From positions 9,487,201 to 9,551,200 of the forward strand of contig NC_092670.1 in NCBI RefSeq assembly GCF_964355755.1: 64,000 nucleotides of DNA, read 5' to 3'. How positions within the stretch are numbered: position 1 is the first letter of the stretch; every line of letters begins with the position of its first letter. Below are positions 23,691-36,130 of the stretch, one piece after another. Both the position numbers and the translations under genes were made by a program. The notes under the pieces are model-generated. The model did not search any database. It saw nothing but the letters and a program-made list of their open reading frames with translations, and was not told the origin of the DNA. Source of the DNA: Antedon mediterranea (Eukaryota > Echinodermata > Crinoidea > Comatulida > Antedonidae).

Positions 23691-25237
23691 TCAGGAAACC
23701 CATGAACCATTTTGCCCAACAGAAAAATTAACCCACAGCATTACATTCATTAAAACAATATCAAAAGTTCCATACAAGTGTTAATATGTCTCAAACAGTT
23801 GTATAAACAAATAGAATATGTCTTGAGGTAACTAGGTATATGGTCATCATTAGATATCCAAATTGAATTTGGATCAAATGTCCAATATGTTACTGGTCAC
23901 TAACTAGGTTCGGTCACTTGGGATTCTGTACAATTGCTTTCACCTATGTCTGTACTTTGCAAGTATCCATGGAAACATGTTGTCAATTTGTACAATTGGG
24001 TTTCAGACTTCAATAAGGGTTGTGTTGAAGGATGTATTACAGAAAATAGTATGGTCACTACTCAATGCATCACAGCCAGTATCTAACTTTCAAGAACTAA
24101 CTTTTTCAATACATTTTTAAGGCACACCTAAAACAATATATTTTCTTTATCTTTCTAAGCATTTGCCTTCATTCATTCTCTTACCAACCATTAAATCCAC
24201 TTATTATTGTTTTTGACGTACAAAGATCAGAATCTATAAATAAAAAACTTTTTTATTTCATTAATTAATTAACTTATTTAGGTTCTATATTTCCAGATTG
24301 TAGATTATATTTTTTCTCAATCTTATCTACTGTTTAGTCCATTTACTTTTTTTTTTAATTGTTGGACACTTCCATTTTATTTGGTTATATTTGAGTATAA
24401 ATAAAGAAACATATTTGTAGCTACCAAAGAATGATTTAATGATATATTACCTGTAACAAATTTTAAAAACAACATCTAATTTAGGCTGAAACTGGTAAGA
24501 AACATGTACTGAGGACAAAGGGTATGAATGAAAAAAATGGTTGAGGGCAAAATCTCATTTTATAAATAAAGAAACAAATTTATTGCAATGCAAGATTTAT
24601 TCAGTTCTGTTTAAAACATACTTTTCTTTTGAAAGAAGAAATAACTAAAGGTATTACTATTAGTAAATTTATGTTTTGTAGTTGTACTAACTAAAAAACA
24701 TTTCCTGAATGGGAAAAGGGGGAAATTGAAATCTCCTAAATTGGAAATAAGTTTGGTCTGGCATCCAGAATGTATTTTTATAAAAGATTTCCAGCTTTAA
24801 ACTCTAATTTCAAAGTAGTTCAATAAAACTCTTTTGAAAGCAAAAGTACTGTTATGTGAGTGATATATTAGTTTTACAGTCCAAATGTGACCTTATTTCA
24901 CACCTTCAGTCCCATTGTGTAGCAATAAACTATTAAAAGCCCTAGTCCAACATTCAATTTCCACAAACATTAAAATAAATACCAAATAATACTAAAAGTT
25001 CACTGAAATTAGGGTTAAATTTATATTTGATAACCATTCACAGGCTTTTCATTGATGTTTTTAATATATTGCTTTCTTTATTTTAGGTTGTTTTATTGGG
25101 TTTTTTGTGTGTTGCATTACCTAAATAATACCTAAATCTCACAGATTAATTAAATTGCAGTAAATCACTAGGTGGGTAGAGTTTCTCTGTGCCTGTAAAT
25201 TCATATAATAATAAAATAAGAGTTGGTATAACAATGC

Positions 25238-25464
25238 TTTTAGAGGCAGATCCAGGATTTTCTAAATGGGGAAAGGGAGCGAGCGCTAACCGATTTACAA
25301 ATCAAGATTAACAGTTTACTTGAGAAAGCAAACTGAATGTTTGCGAAACGTTGTTGTGTACTATTTTGAGTTTTTGGGAGAAGCCGGCGAACAAAGCGCT
25401 GCCTCCTGGTTTCGCCCGAGGCCTTTGGATTTGATTCCTTAAAGGCCAGGTACGGGCAAAACAT
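25238..25464. mobile_element. Transposon fragment (GCAGATCCAGGATTTTCTAA)
   Basis: GAGGCAGATCCAGGATTTTC resembles an end shared by many animal DNA-transposon repeats. The rest includes AATGTTTGCGAAACGTTG, similar to Penelope-type tails. The patch is GC-richer than the surroundings. The minus strand is open for 74 codons, but I see no domain in it. Confidence 0.3.
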
Positions 25465-26038
25465 TTCTATTGATCATACATTCCAATAATTATCAATCTT
25501 TAGTTTCCCCTATGTTTCATAAATTTTGGGATTTTATTTGTGTTACAGGAGCTTGTTGAAAATTAGCACTTTCATATCAGTGGGGGGATAGTTCAAATTA
25601 CACAGTAAAATCTCTATTCTTTTGTACACAAATTTTGAAAATAGAGAGGCATTTTAAAAAGCTATGAAAAATAAACGGTGTGGTAAAAAATGTTATCGGA
25701 TGACTAAATATAGGCAATATAACTTGAATTTTACATATCTTGTATTTTTATTCAACTTCAGAATTTTATTTTCATGCTATAGCAAAAATTATCCACCGTA
25801 TATCCACCATCTTTTTTCACCTTCTAAGGAGTCACCAGACATGTTACTTCATTATGTTAACTACCTAACTACTGAAAAAAAGTCTTCCTGGTTTTTTTGG
25901 CAGAATTTTGCAAAATTTTGTATTTGACCATATTAGGGAAAATTCAAGGTTTTTCGTCTTGATTTCTGTTACAAATATTTGATTTATGTACAATTAACCA
26001 GATATTATATTTAAAATTCATGCCTGTACCTCAGCTTT

Positions 26039-26202
26039 AAAGCTCTCACTATCAAACTTAATGTGACAAAAAAATGTGATGTGCCCATATATCGATCGAC
26101 ATGATGATGTCATACCACTGCCATATTTAAGCATATAACTACCATGTTTAGGCACATCACACTTTTTTTGTAAAACTAGTTTGATAGTGTAGACAGAGCT
26201 TT
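26039..26202. mobile_element. TCTACACTATCAAAC MITE, full copy
   Basis: Inverted ends AGCTCTCACTATCAAACTTA and TTTGATAGTGTAGACAGAGCTT enclose a near-palindromic centre with GTGATGTGCCCATATATCGA. No ORF. The flanks give TTA/TAA-like sequence, so the target duplication is uncertain. Confidence 0.75.
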
Positions 26203-28174
26203 AATAAATGGTTGAAAAATTGTGTATTTTGGGAAGAATACAGTATCTTCGAAAGTTAGTAAAGTTAACCAATCAAATGCGTTGGATTTCTGTGACACTG
26301 ACGCACCATCACATACAGTATTTAATCTTTCTGTTTGATGTTTATAAATTCTGCAATTGGCAATATTTTTATTATTGAATTATAGATCGGTTTTATTAAT
26401 AAATTTGTATTAAAATTACGAATTAAAAAACTGTGGTATGTGGGACATCAAGCATGAATACGTCTTTTACGAAAATATATTTATTCAAATGGCGTAAATA
26501 GAAAAAAAAAATATGACGGCAATAAAATGGTAAAGGAAACTACGGTTCAATGACCTTATATTATCCACTAATACCGAAGACAGTTAGTTGCCAGTTGACA
26601 GCCTCAATATGCCAATCAAACTATCAAGCCCTGCCATTCAAAACTAAAGACTCATCACTTTGACAAATTGTTCTATTCAGATACTTGGTCCTATCACAGA
26701 AAGCTATTCAAGTAAATCTAGTTTAAGAACAAAGTTAACTATTACTGACCTCATTTCATATTGATAGTGGTTTATAATTTTGCTTTTGTGATAAAGCTAC
26801 TAAATTTGGAGTGATTTTTCATGCAAAATTGTACAAACATACTGAACTCCCAAAGTTGACCCAATTTAAGCTGATACACTTTAATCAAAGTTAATACATT
26901 ATTAATAATATATTGCGTATACTTATATAAATTCAAAAGCAAAATAATTAAAAGATGTTGTGGGTACCGGTACCTACAGCAAAAATTTAATAAATTTGAA
27001 ATTGGGAACGTGGGATATTTAAGGTTTAAGAGATTTGTAAAAAATGAGTGAATAAAGAACAGTATTTAAGAGTGAATGAAAGGCTACAATACAAGCTAAA
27101 AGAAAAAAAATTACAATACAAGATATTTATAGAATATTTTGTAAAGGTTTTAATAGAAATCTAACTAAACAGCTTAAAAGAAAATCATGCAATTATAATC
27201 TGTCTGAACTTCAGTAAGGTAGTAGATCTGTCGCTTGTGATTGGTCGAATTATGTTGTGTAAAGCTAAGTTCTAATACTAGTTACTGTATTAGTAATCCA
27301 TCCTAAAACATAATATATAATAGCCTCCTACTTTAATAGCAACCCCTTTCTGGGGTTAATATTAGCATAACAAAAAAAATGACATTCAAATAAAAAGTTC
27401 ACACAATATTTGCACATACGTGGTTGGTTGTGTTGAGGACTTTAAATATTCAAAATCTCATTAAAACAAATGCAATATATGTGACAAGAAAGCGGAAGGG
27501 GAAGAGCTGAGGGTGGGATGGGCTAGTTTTTCCAAGTGCCTAGATCAGCTTAGTAATGGTAACCCATTACTCTAATAGAAAACCCACCCTAAAAAGAATA
27601 GTGCCCAAGGTTTACCCTAACAGGAACCCAGCTTTATTCTATATACTATACATAATGTAATATTCTTTTAATTAGAATAAAAAGTGAGAACAACGCTCTA
27701 AGAATTCAATTTCCATAACCCATGATTATTAATGACTGGAATAGGAAATAAAGAGAAGTATTAAAAAAAGAGGAAAGGCCAAAAAGTTATTAGTACCTAT
27801 AATAATTGACAATAAAACTAGAAGACCTCGGTAACATGAATAAGTACTTTAATGATTTATACCAAGTATATCAATGTTAAATGTGATGGAATTTAATGTT
27901 AAGTGTACTTTACAGATGTCTACGTGAAGTTTTAAGCATATCAGGTAGTCACATTGATTCATGATGTTTATGTAATTACTTATTTCCTAAACACTATTTA
28001 GTAACTTGGATACACTATGTCAAACCAATGGCTTTCTATAACGAACTCTCTACTTTTTTAAGGATAAAATGTCGCCCTCAGATCATCACAACTATTTCGT
28101 GCATTGTACTCAAAAGAAGACATTATAATAATATTTGTTCTGATATACCGCTTATTGCACAATGCTTCTAAGAG

Positions 28175-28365
28175 CTTCAAATTATTACCCCGGTCATTTT
28201 TTTGATCAAACACGTATGGTAACATACTCCTAAAATGCAGGAGGTAACCAGCGCAAAGTCATGTCTTGACCTAAAACCGGGTACCCCATTTGTACAACCT
28301 GAGTGGAGAGAGGCAAACATAAGTAAAGTGCCTAAAGATATGTCCAAAAAAATCTGCCACACACC
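28175..28365 (-). mobile_element. SINE-like repeat (CTCAGG...GGGTACCCGG)
   Basis: The minus strand reads CCACTCAGGTTGTACAAATG, then GGGTACCCGGT. This motif recalls the conserved part of small pol III-type repeats in marine invertebrates. It is GC-richer than its surroundings and sits just downstream of the candidate last exon at 28865. Family assignment is from memory only. Confidence 0.35.
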
Positions 28366-28626
28366 CTTACAATATTATGCTGGATAATGACCAATCATGT
28401 GGTAGTTCCATAGATGTCCACAAATGTTGGTTGTTCGTTAAATTTTGCTTTTTCATTCCCATAAAAGTTTCTAATAGTCTTTTTTTTTTGGATAAATTCA
28501 AAATATGTAATCATATTACAGATGAACCAATTCAGGGGATACTTTATAGTAAATAAAATGGAGGACAAGATGTTTTAACACCATGCCCAACCCCTACCCA
28601 GGGGACCTCCCTAGGGTCAACACTTG

Positions 28627-28707
28627 GTAGTTGCATTGGGCTGCTCATGCACTGGGGTCCCTTAAGCACTGGAGCCCTTGGTTTAGCCAGTGAGCACTCA
28701 TAGCTAT
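28627..28707 (+). mobile_element. hAT-like repeat copy 2, 3' part
   Basis: GTAGTTGCATTGGGCTGCTC through TTTAGCCAGTGAGCACTCAT matches 14491-14566 in the same orientation at about 80%. The CAGTGGCGTAAC end is missing. Confidence 0.5.
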
Positions 28708-28864
28708 TACAGTTTGTTTGGTTCCTTAATGGGGTTTCAGTGTTCACTGAAGAAAACAAATATACTAGATAAAATATGTATTGCAGTGAATTACAATACT
28801 ACTATTTTGCATCAAAACATTTAAACGAAAACACATGGTAAAGCATACGATGTGAACCTTTGCC

Positions 28865-28932
28865 TTAAACTGTTTTGGCTGACCCTGCCATGTCTATCAA
28901 CATCATAGCACCTTCCTGAATTTCAGTTAAAT
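28865..28932 (-). CDS. Candidate terminal exon of an unidentified minus-strand gene
   Basis: A strong acceptor (GACATTTTTCAG) is followed by two bases, 21 codons and TAA. The peptide is LTEIQEGAMMLIDMAGSAKT followed by V. The exon starts in phase 1, so AT needs a preceding G. The candidate exon ending at 46035 supplies exactly that G, giving Asp at the junction. The patch is less AT-rich than its surroundings. I do not recognise the protein. Evidence is splice signals, frame and phase only. In sequence this AT-rich a 22-codon open stretch is common by chance, so confidence is low. If real, a gene ends here about 8 kb upstream of SMARCD on the same strand. Confidence 0.3.
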
Positions 28933-29327
28933 CTGAAAAATGTCACATTATTATTATTTTCGTTGCTGTTCTCCATTGGATCATATCAAAATTATTCTAT
29001 TACAATTACTGCAGTAAATTTTGATTTTTACTACAGCAACCTCTGTAAAATATGTAATGTGTGTATGATTAAACAAAATAGCTTGTAAAAATAATTGCAT
29101 AAATAGCCCAAAAAATGTAGTTACTGCAATAACTGCAAAAGAATAATTTTGGCATAGTCCCTAAATTATTACTATTTTATTTCTATTGTCAAGAAAAAAA
29201 ATTACTATAAATGTTTCTTATTCTATTCTTAGTAAATATAAATCTACCTTTCTAATTGGTCAGAATGATAGCCAATCATCCTAGACTATTAACTTTATAT
29301 TCACTTCAAATTTACTGCCTATTTTTT

Positions 29328-29425
29328 TTTTTTATTTAACCTTATTTTACCTTATTTATAGAAGGTGACCCTAATCAGCAGATGCTGACAATCAAGGGGC
29401 CCTCATATAAAGATATAAAACAAGA
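29328..29425 (-). mobile_element. Retroposon 3' end with poly(A), minus orientation
   Basis: Poly(T) on plus followed by AACCTTATTTTACCTTATTT. On minus: GATTAGGGTCACCTTCTATA, then AATAAGG repeats, then poly(A). This is like the 3' ends at 42332 and 57100 in style but a different sequence. Confidence 0.45.
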
Positions 29426-29494
29426 CCATGTAGGCAAGGCAGGCCAATTGTAGGTGTATGCGATTTTGGACTGTATGAAGATTTAAGTTGTAGT

Positions 29495-29650
29495 TATTTT
29501 TCAGTAGAACCCCAATTTAAGGGAATAAGAAGCCAACAAGCTGTCCCCTTTATAAATAGGGGTTTTCATTTAATGATAAAACACATTGCCTCTTATTACC
29601 CCCTGAAAAGGGATGTCCAAAAGAAAGGGAATTCAACAGTATTGAAAACC
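29495..29650. repeat. Diverged CTATTAAGGGGACAC-family copy
   Basis: It starts TTCAGTAGAACCCCAATTTA and continues GTCCCCTTTATAAATAGGGG, then CCCTGAAAAGGGATGTCC. More eroded than the 34 kb array. Confidence 0.5.
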
Positions 29651-31036
29651 ACAAAGCTTTTTGTTTATACTATATAGTTTTATTTATTTAAAGAATACTT
29701 TCTACCAAGGTAACATGTATTTATTCACAAGTCATCAATTAATAATAGGATTGTTGTGATGTCAATTTGGGTACATGTCTATTGTACTGAACATTATGAC
29801 TGATTATTAATGCTCTAGATACTCGTCGTTCAAAAGTGCAACACACCTTTTTTATAATTGAAAATTAGGTTAAGTACGAGGGAAATCAGGCAGCACATAC
29901 CATGCAAGTAATGGTACGTACGTACTTAAAAGTTTCTACCGTGCCAAACAAGGAGACATCGTGTCCTATCTATCTATTTTTGATGACTGATAAACAGTAA
30001 ACCAGATTATCAGTAATAATTACCCATCAATGGGAAAAAAGAAATAAATTCTATACAATACAGGAAGAAAGTATATAAAGAATATAAAAGAAACTAAAGT
30101 GGATCGTTTTCCATAGATATATTGTCGCTAAATCATCCCTGCAGGCAATACATGAAAACTAACAAAAGATTTAAAAGAGGTACGACATCAACAATACAAA
30201 TGTAAACCGACTATATTTCCGTTCAACAAAACAAGTTCTCCTACGACAAATACTTGTCACGGTATTGCTTTTCTATAACACAAAGATAAAACAAATTTCA
30301 ATGATAAATTTAGTGTTTCAATTTTGATTAAAAAGTAGGACAGGTTTATTCTAACTAGTGACTTTCGGGTGATGTTATTGATATCTGCCTAAAGCTCTAA
30401 TAGGCTAGCATTTAAAACCCAGGTTTCTTTACTTGCATTTCCTTTTAGAATAGATTATAAATATGGACATCGACAATTTTTTAAGTAAAATTCTTGCTTC
30501 TGGAAGTAATTAAATGGATGAGAAAAATCTTAATATACAGATTTTGTAGAAATTTTAATAAATATACCTAGATGATTTACAAATTAATATTTCTGTAATC
30601 TGTGCTTTTTTATGGCTTGTTTTATTGATAAAAAAAAATGAGGCCTCAAAAAGAAGCGGCCTTAAATATGGGTTTTAAAACCACACAGCCTAAGTTTATT
30701 TCTACCTAAATTCAAGACAGCATCAACCCTAGTGTTTTATTTTTTCCCACCCCATTAACCTTTTCAAACCCCACCTCCAATCACTTCTTATAGCTACACC
30801 TTCACCTCTATAGTATATATTTCCTATTTGATTAATGATTAAAGACAAATATTACGTGTTTCAACAACATTTTCTTGATATATGACTTTAACTTATTTAT
30901 TCAAAATTAATCAAACTTTGAGTCATATTGTCAATAATTTATTTTTGTTCCTTTTATTTATTCATTTTGTAAAGATAAATGTTCAAGTACAATTACGTGC
31001 AGAAGTTGTATATGTGTGCTGCCATATTTTTTGTAA

Positions 31037-31809
31037 GGCCCTGTTTCTGCTGCCAAGAAAATACCGTATTTATACCGTATTTTTTTGGCAGCAAAAACAG
31101 CGCTCATAAAAAAAATACCGTATTTTATATACCATATTTTCCCCACAAAATTTGTGTGGATAAAATACGGTATTTACAAATTTATTCCGTATTTGTTGTA
31201 CCCTTTTCTGCTGCCAATAAAAAATACCGTATTTTTTTTACCTGTGACATGAGGTCAACATCGTGTTTTTATTTTCTGTCGCTGTCAGCTGTTTTACACA
31301 CGTGTATAGATATATTCGGCGAAAATGTGGAGCGAAGACGTCACAGTATTTACTATATAAATCTGTGTGGGGAAGGAGGGGGTGGTGAAGCTAAAATGTC
31401 CGGCCAACTAAAAGGTAATAAAAGGGACAACCACATTTATAAAGACATTTCTAAAAAAAATAAAGCAGCAGGAGTACGAAGACTTGTCTCCAAGCAAGTA
31501 AATTCAAAGCTGAAGAGCCTCGGGGAGGGAACGAATTACTTGTCCCCATTATGATGTTTTCTGTGCTATCACAACATCTCTATCACTAGGGCTAGGCTGT
31601 TGAAAGTGAGACGTAAAACTTCCTTTATTGCGACTTTTATTTATCGACCAAATAAATGAATGGCAATTTGGGTAAAAAGGATGAAATTTAACACGACCAC
31701 CCAAGAAGTATTGTTAGCAGAAACGGGGTACTAAAAAATACGGTATAAAAAATACCGTATTTTATACCGTATTTTTATACCGTATTTTGAGCAGTTGCAG
31801 AACAGGCCC
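31037..31809 (+). mobile_element. 773-bp Harbinger-like element with TAA duplication and ATACCGTATTTT boxes
   Basis: The ends GGCCCTGTTTCTGCTGCC and the inverse of GGGCCTGTTCTGC form short inverted repeats flanked by TAA on both sides (31034-31036 and 31810-31812). A 3-bp TWA duplication points to the PIF/Harbinger superfamily. Both subterminal regions carry many AATACCGTATTTT boxes, plausible transposase-binding sites. The interior holds a fragment of a Myb/SANT-like ORF (31396-31554). No DDE transposase is present, so the element is non-autonomous and decayed. Confidence 0.75.
31396..31554 (+). pseudogene. Myb/SANT-like (Harbinger accessory protein) fragment
   Basis: The 52-residue frame runs MSGQLKGNKRDNHIYKDISK, then KNKAAGVRRLVSKQVNSKLK and SLGEGTNYLSPL. 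The pattern R(D)NxxIYxxIxxxxxxxGxxRxxxQVxxKLKxL is the second half of the trihelix/Myb_DNA-bind_4-type domain typical of Harbinger-encoded Myb-like proteins and MSANTD-type genes. The first helix is missing, the usual aromatic after the basic turn is not evident, and the end is garbled by a likely frameshift after KLKSL. The ATG is in the middle of the original domain, so this is a relic, not an initiation site. DNA binding is the family role and is not expected to survive here. Confidence 0.5.
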
Positions 31810-33059
31810 TAAGATACTAACACCCTATTAATTAGGTTGGCCAAACAAATGAACTTCCGATAACAACTTGTCCATTATTGAGTGAAGTGTCGGATAAATC
31901 GAATACAGTAATCCATTATTTAAAGGATAGTGTCAATCTATATATTAAAAAAATATCTTAAAATAGGCTAGCATCAATAAAGACACCTGAAAATGCATGA
32001 GCTTCAATACATTTGCAATACACTATACAAGTCAAGCTGATTGATGAACATCCTTACTTAACTAGTTGAAGTTCACTTAAACAAAGTGCCTATTAAGCCT
32101 ACCACACAACCGATTCATTTTTTAAAACTCCTCAGAAGTGTTTGTTTTGTTACGCTTTATTAGACCAGATCATTTCTCCAACCTCCTATGAAATTTAAGT
32201 TTGCTTAACCCAGCTCGGTCAATGTTTACTTCGACGTTTGAAGTGTCCCTATTTTCTTACGGTCTCTCCACATAGCCTAGTTTTCGAGCAAAGTTGAAAT
32301 CGTATTTATTACCAAGATAATTAGTTTCTCGCGCAAACATGAAGTCGCTCAAGTTGTAATTGAATCACAAGTAAGAATAAGATGAATATTGTGATCTTAT
32401 GTAACTGCTAAATGAGAAATGATATGACTTCTATCCTACATTTTTCATATCTTTTATTGCCTACACAACTTATTTTATAACGAGTGTGCTACATTAAGGT
32501 ACTTAGTCTTAGAATAACGTAAGAATATAGATTACAAAAATATAGTAAGTATAACGCTATTCAGTAGCATACTTTTTTTAAATATAAAGAATAGAGGTAT
32601 CATCATCATTTTTTAATAGCAGACTTAGAAACTAAAATAAACTTTTAACAAAATAAGCATTTTGATTTTAAACAATAGCTTTCAGATTTTTCTTTTTTAG
32701 TGAAGGATTGAAGGTAAAAAAAACATATTGGCACTTTCTGTAGAAACATGGGCTTAAAGGGTGACTCCAGGTTTAAAATTATATTTGAAAGCATAATGAT
32801 AAAACCCCACTTGCTTTACAGTGGTGAAAAGTGGAGTAATATGACAACAACCTTTTTTTTGGTGCTACAAATGCCAGTGCTATTTAATTAATATATAATG
32901 AATTAAAATGTTAAATATTCGTGTGTAAATGTGTATGCTTCTTCAAGCTATATAGTTAGTTTATAAAAGTGCCAAAAATTTGCATAAAAAAATGTAAATT
33001 TGTTTTAATTTCTGATCACAAATATAATATGCTTATTTTTTATATTAAGGATTACTGTA

Positions 33060-33180
33060 AGCTCTGTCTACACTATCAAACTTTATGTGAAAAAAAATGT
33101 GCCCATATATGGTCACGATGACATCATATCACTACCATATTTGGGCACATCACATAAAGTTTGATAGTATAGATAGAGCA
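33060..33180. mobile_element. TCTACACTATCAAAC MITE, short full copy
   Basis: The ends AGCTCTGTCTACACTATCAA and TTTGATAGTATAGATAGAGC enclose a core with ATGTGCCCATATATGGTCAC. The centre is shorter than in the 26 kb copy. Confidence 0.75.
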
Positions 33181-33904
33181 TTAGACACTTTTAGCTTTAG
33201 AGAGATCCTTTAATAATTGCATTCTAAAAATATCTGCAATATTACGTGAAACTGTTGAAAAACCTTGAGAATCGCGAAGTTGAGAGAAAATCGGTGCAAT
33301 TAATTACGTACCGTACGTATTAATACGTAAAAGATGATTGCTAGACACAATATCAAGAAGGGTAGGGGCCTACTTTTCTATCGTGACTAACAAAAATCTA
33401 CACACGCTCGTGTCGCTAGTGGAACTAACTTTTTGACCTACATTGGTAAACAATTAGAACATTACCTTCAAATGCTAATATTGAAAGGATCCAAAAAGAG
33501 ATTCCTATCATCAAACGAATTACTATTAAACACTTATTCAATGCATATTATTTAGGTCAATTACTTGTGGAAGTAAGTTAAGTTGCCCTGAACAAATGTA
33601 CTAATACACTTGTCATTGTTTTCAATCACATTTCTAAGTCAATATGAACATTTAAAACAACACAACAGATGAATGGCAGTGAAGGTGCGAATTACAAGGC
33701 TCAGACACGTTATGAGGCCTAGCCTGGGTACAGACACTTAACCCAATTACTTGGTACAGCACGCAAATAAAACCTTGAAAATTTACTATCTAAATGAGAT
33801 AGCAAAAGAATTTTAAAGACTAAATTAGAGTCAAATATTTATAGTCTAGAAAGTGTTGATAACAAGTTAGTCTGTCTAGTCATTCTAAATATACCGTAAT
33901 TTAT

Positions 33905-34315
33905 GTATAGTAGAGCCCTCTATTCATGGGACACCTCTATTAAGGGGACATACTTTATTAAAGGGACATCTCTATTAAGGGGACACCTCTATTAAGGCGA
34001 CACCTCTATTAAGGGGAAACACTCTATTAAGGGGAAACACTCTTTATTAAAGGGACACACTCTATTAAGGGGACACCTCTATTAAGGGGAAACACTCTAT
34101 TAAAGGGACACACTCTATTAAAGGGACACCTCTATTAAGGGGACACACTCTATTAAGGGGACACACTCTATTAAGGGGACACACTCTATTAAGGGGACAC
34201 CCTCTATTAAAGGGAAACACTCTATTAAAGGGACACACTCTATTAAGGGGACACCTCTATTAAGGGGAAACTCTCTATTAAGGGGACACACTCTATTAAG
34301 GGGACATTTTCAGTA
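33905..34315. repeat. Large CTCTATTAAGGGGACAC tandem array
   Basis: About twenty units of 16-21 bp with the consensus CTCTATTAAGGGGACACA and variants AAAGGGAAAC and GGGGACACC. It is flanked by TAGTAGAGCCCTCTATTCAT on the left and TTCAGTAGAACC on the right. Units differ by a few bases, so the array is older than the 20-bp repeat at 8.8 kb. Confidence 0.95.
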
Positions 34316-35151
34316 GAACCTTTCTTATCCCCAAAACAAAATCTTATAAATAATTGCATAATCAGATTTAAACAAAATATAGTTACCATAGTAACAGTAG
34401 AATAGTTTGGACATGGTTAAAATAATAGGTAAACAAAATTAAAACATTTAAGAAAACAATATTGTAATAATAATTATAATTATAAACCACAGAATACTTT
34501 CTCTTTAATATATTAAAAACATCCTTTTTATTGGTCATGTTGCTAATAAAAATTAAGTTTAAATTGTTGTTGTTTAGAAAATATAAATATACTACAAATC
34601 ATACAAAAAAGAAAAAAAAACTTCCGACCGGTAACAGTAATAAGGAAGCAGTAATTGCATACACACCACGAGTTGACCTACTTATACCATCAAAATTGAT
34701 ACTAATTCATTATATTACACAGTACTAGAGGTAATATTAATTCACTATCATTTCCAGATAAATAGGCCATTTCTAGTAATCTTCCTGTCATGTGGCCTTA
34801 TATACACCCTTAACTTTTGGTTTTATCTCTCAAGAGACTTATTTTAAGCAGGCAAGTAAGAAATATAGGTTCCAAATAAACTGGGTTGCTTACAGCAAGT
34901 GGGCGGCATGTCCTGTTGGAGTTAGCAGTAATTTAAAAAGTGGGTAGCTAGCTAAAACCTGAGTTCTGTTGACTGAAAGCACCCAGTGATGTGTCCATCA
35001 ATCATCCATCTGTCAACGGATCAATCTCCTAGTGAGTCAGTATTACTCACTATAATACTAATATTAATAATACCATATAACAAGTAATATATTGATATCC
35101 TCCCACAAACAAGAACCAATTGATGATAATAATATTAATATAGTAGACCTT

Positions 35152-35375
35152 TAAAGGACACAATTATTCAGAGGACACTCCAATTCAGAGGACACCTCTA
35201 TTCAGAGGACACCTCTATTCAGCAGACACTCACTAATATTAAGGGGACACTACCAAGACAATATATGTTTCAAAATAAGTGTACTAGCTACAGTAATCCC
35301 TATTCAGAAGACATCATTTATTAAGGGGACATTTTGTTGTCCCGAAGGTGTCCTCTTAATAGGGATTTTACTGTC
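35152..35375. repeat. Second CTATTCAGAGGACAC array with an inverted end
   Basis: Units CCTCTATTCAGAGGACAC are followed by ATTAAGGGGACA-type units. It ends with the inverse orientation GGTGTCCTCTTAATAGGGAT (about 35346-35365), giving a weakly palindromic arrangement. Confidence 0.85.
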
Positions 35376-35984
35376 TAATAATTTGCTATCCAATACTACT
35401 TTTGATTTGATCTTAATCAATTTATTTTATTGAATATACTTGAATTAAAATTTTAAGAAAACATTGATTGGGTTGAGCGAAAAAGGAATATGATGATTTT
35501 AAATTGAATATTAAAACTGTTGACAGTAATCTTATACACGAGGTGTTGTATCTTATACATCATGTTTTCCATAAAATGAGCAATTTTTTTAAAATTAACC
35601 AATTACCAGTAGTTTTAATGATGCAATTTGTGAATTATCTACAAATGCGTTCAATCGATTTAAGCAAGCAACAAAATGTCTTGTGGCAAATGAAAATTGG
35701 TGGAAATTCAAGTCACGGAACATGATTAAGTTTTAATGATTAATACTATTAAAGACTAGATTCTTCTTTGCTCTTGACTGCAAAATTTAATTCAGCATAA
35801 CATAACGTTTATTAGTACTAATGTACCAACGGTATATAAGTTCATTGACCTTGAAGTCCTTCAATCAAAAACACTTAAACTTGAAACCATCCCTAAATAA
35901 TACGACTTAGATCTCCGATACTCCTGGCACGATTAAAATATTTGACCACGGGAATAATGGATTACAGAAATTAAGCGGTTCTAA

Positions 35985-36130
35985 CGTCGTCACGGAGGGT
36001 GTAGATTGGATTGACTGTACGCTGAATCAGTGGCAGCGTGAACCACTTGGCAGACAACCAAAGTGAACTAGTTTTCGCATGCAATTGGCCTATTTACTCA
36101 AGGTACGTCGACGGTCTGTTTAGCTTCTGT
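35985..36130. promoter_or_regulatory. GC-richer patch, possible regulatory element
   Basis: It contains AACGTCGTCACGGAGGG, CCAAT-like motifs in both orientations (GATTGGAT, CAATTGGC) and TCAAGGTACGTCGACGG. It stands out against the AT-rich flanks and has no ORF. Confidence 0.18.

Larger units (their letters stand above)
22000..28864. other. Non-coding stretch that should contain the SMARCD first exon if the gene is compact
   Basis: Apart from the repeats listed separately, this is AT-rich sequence. I searched the minus strand for a Gly/Pro/Met-rich first exon ending in phase 0 at a GT donor and found none. CCAAT-like motifs near 26255 and 26600 are the only promoter hints. Confidence 0.4.

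Noticed and set aside
32266-32345. Minus-strand frame MFARETNYLGNKYDFNFARK before GTAAGA
   Set aside because: It ends in phase 2, compatible with neither the SMARCD exon nor the candidate last exon at 28932. Single open stretches of this size are expected by chance.
33905-34315. CRISPR-like array
   Set aside because: Units are contiguous with no unique spacers and vary in length. The genome is eukaryotic. This is a minisatellite.
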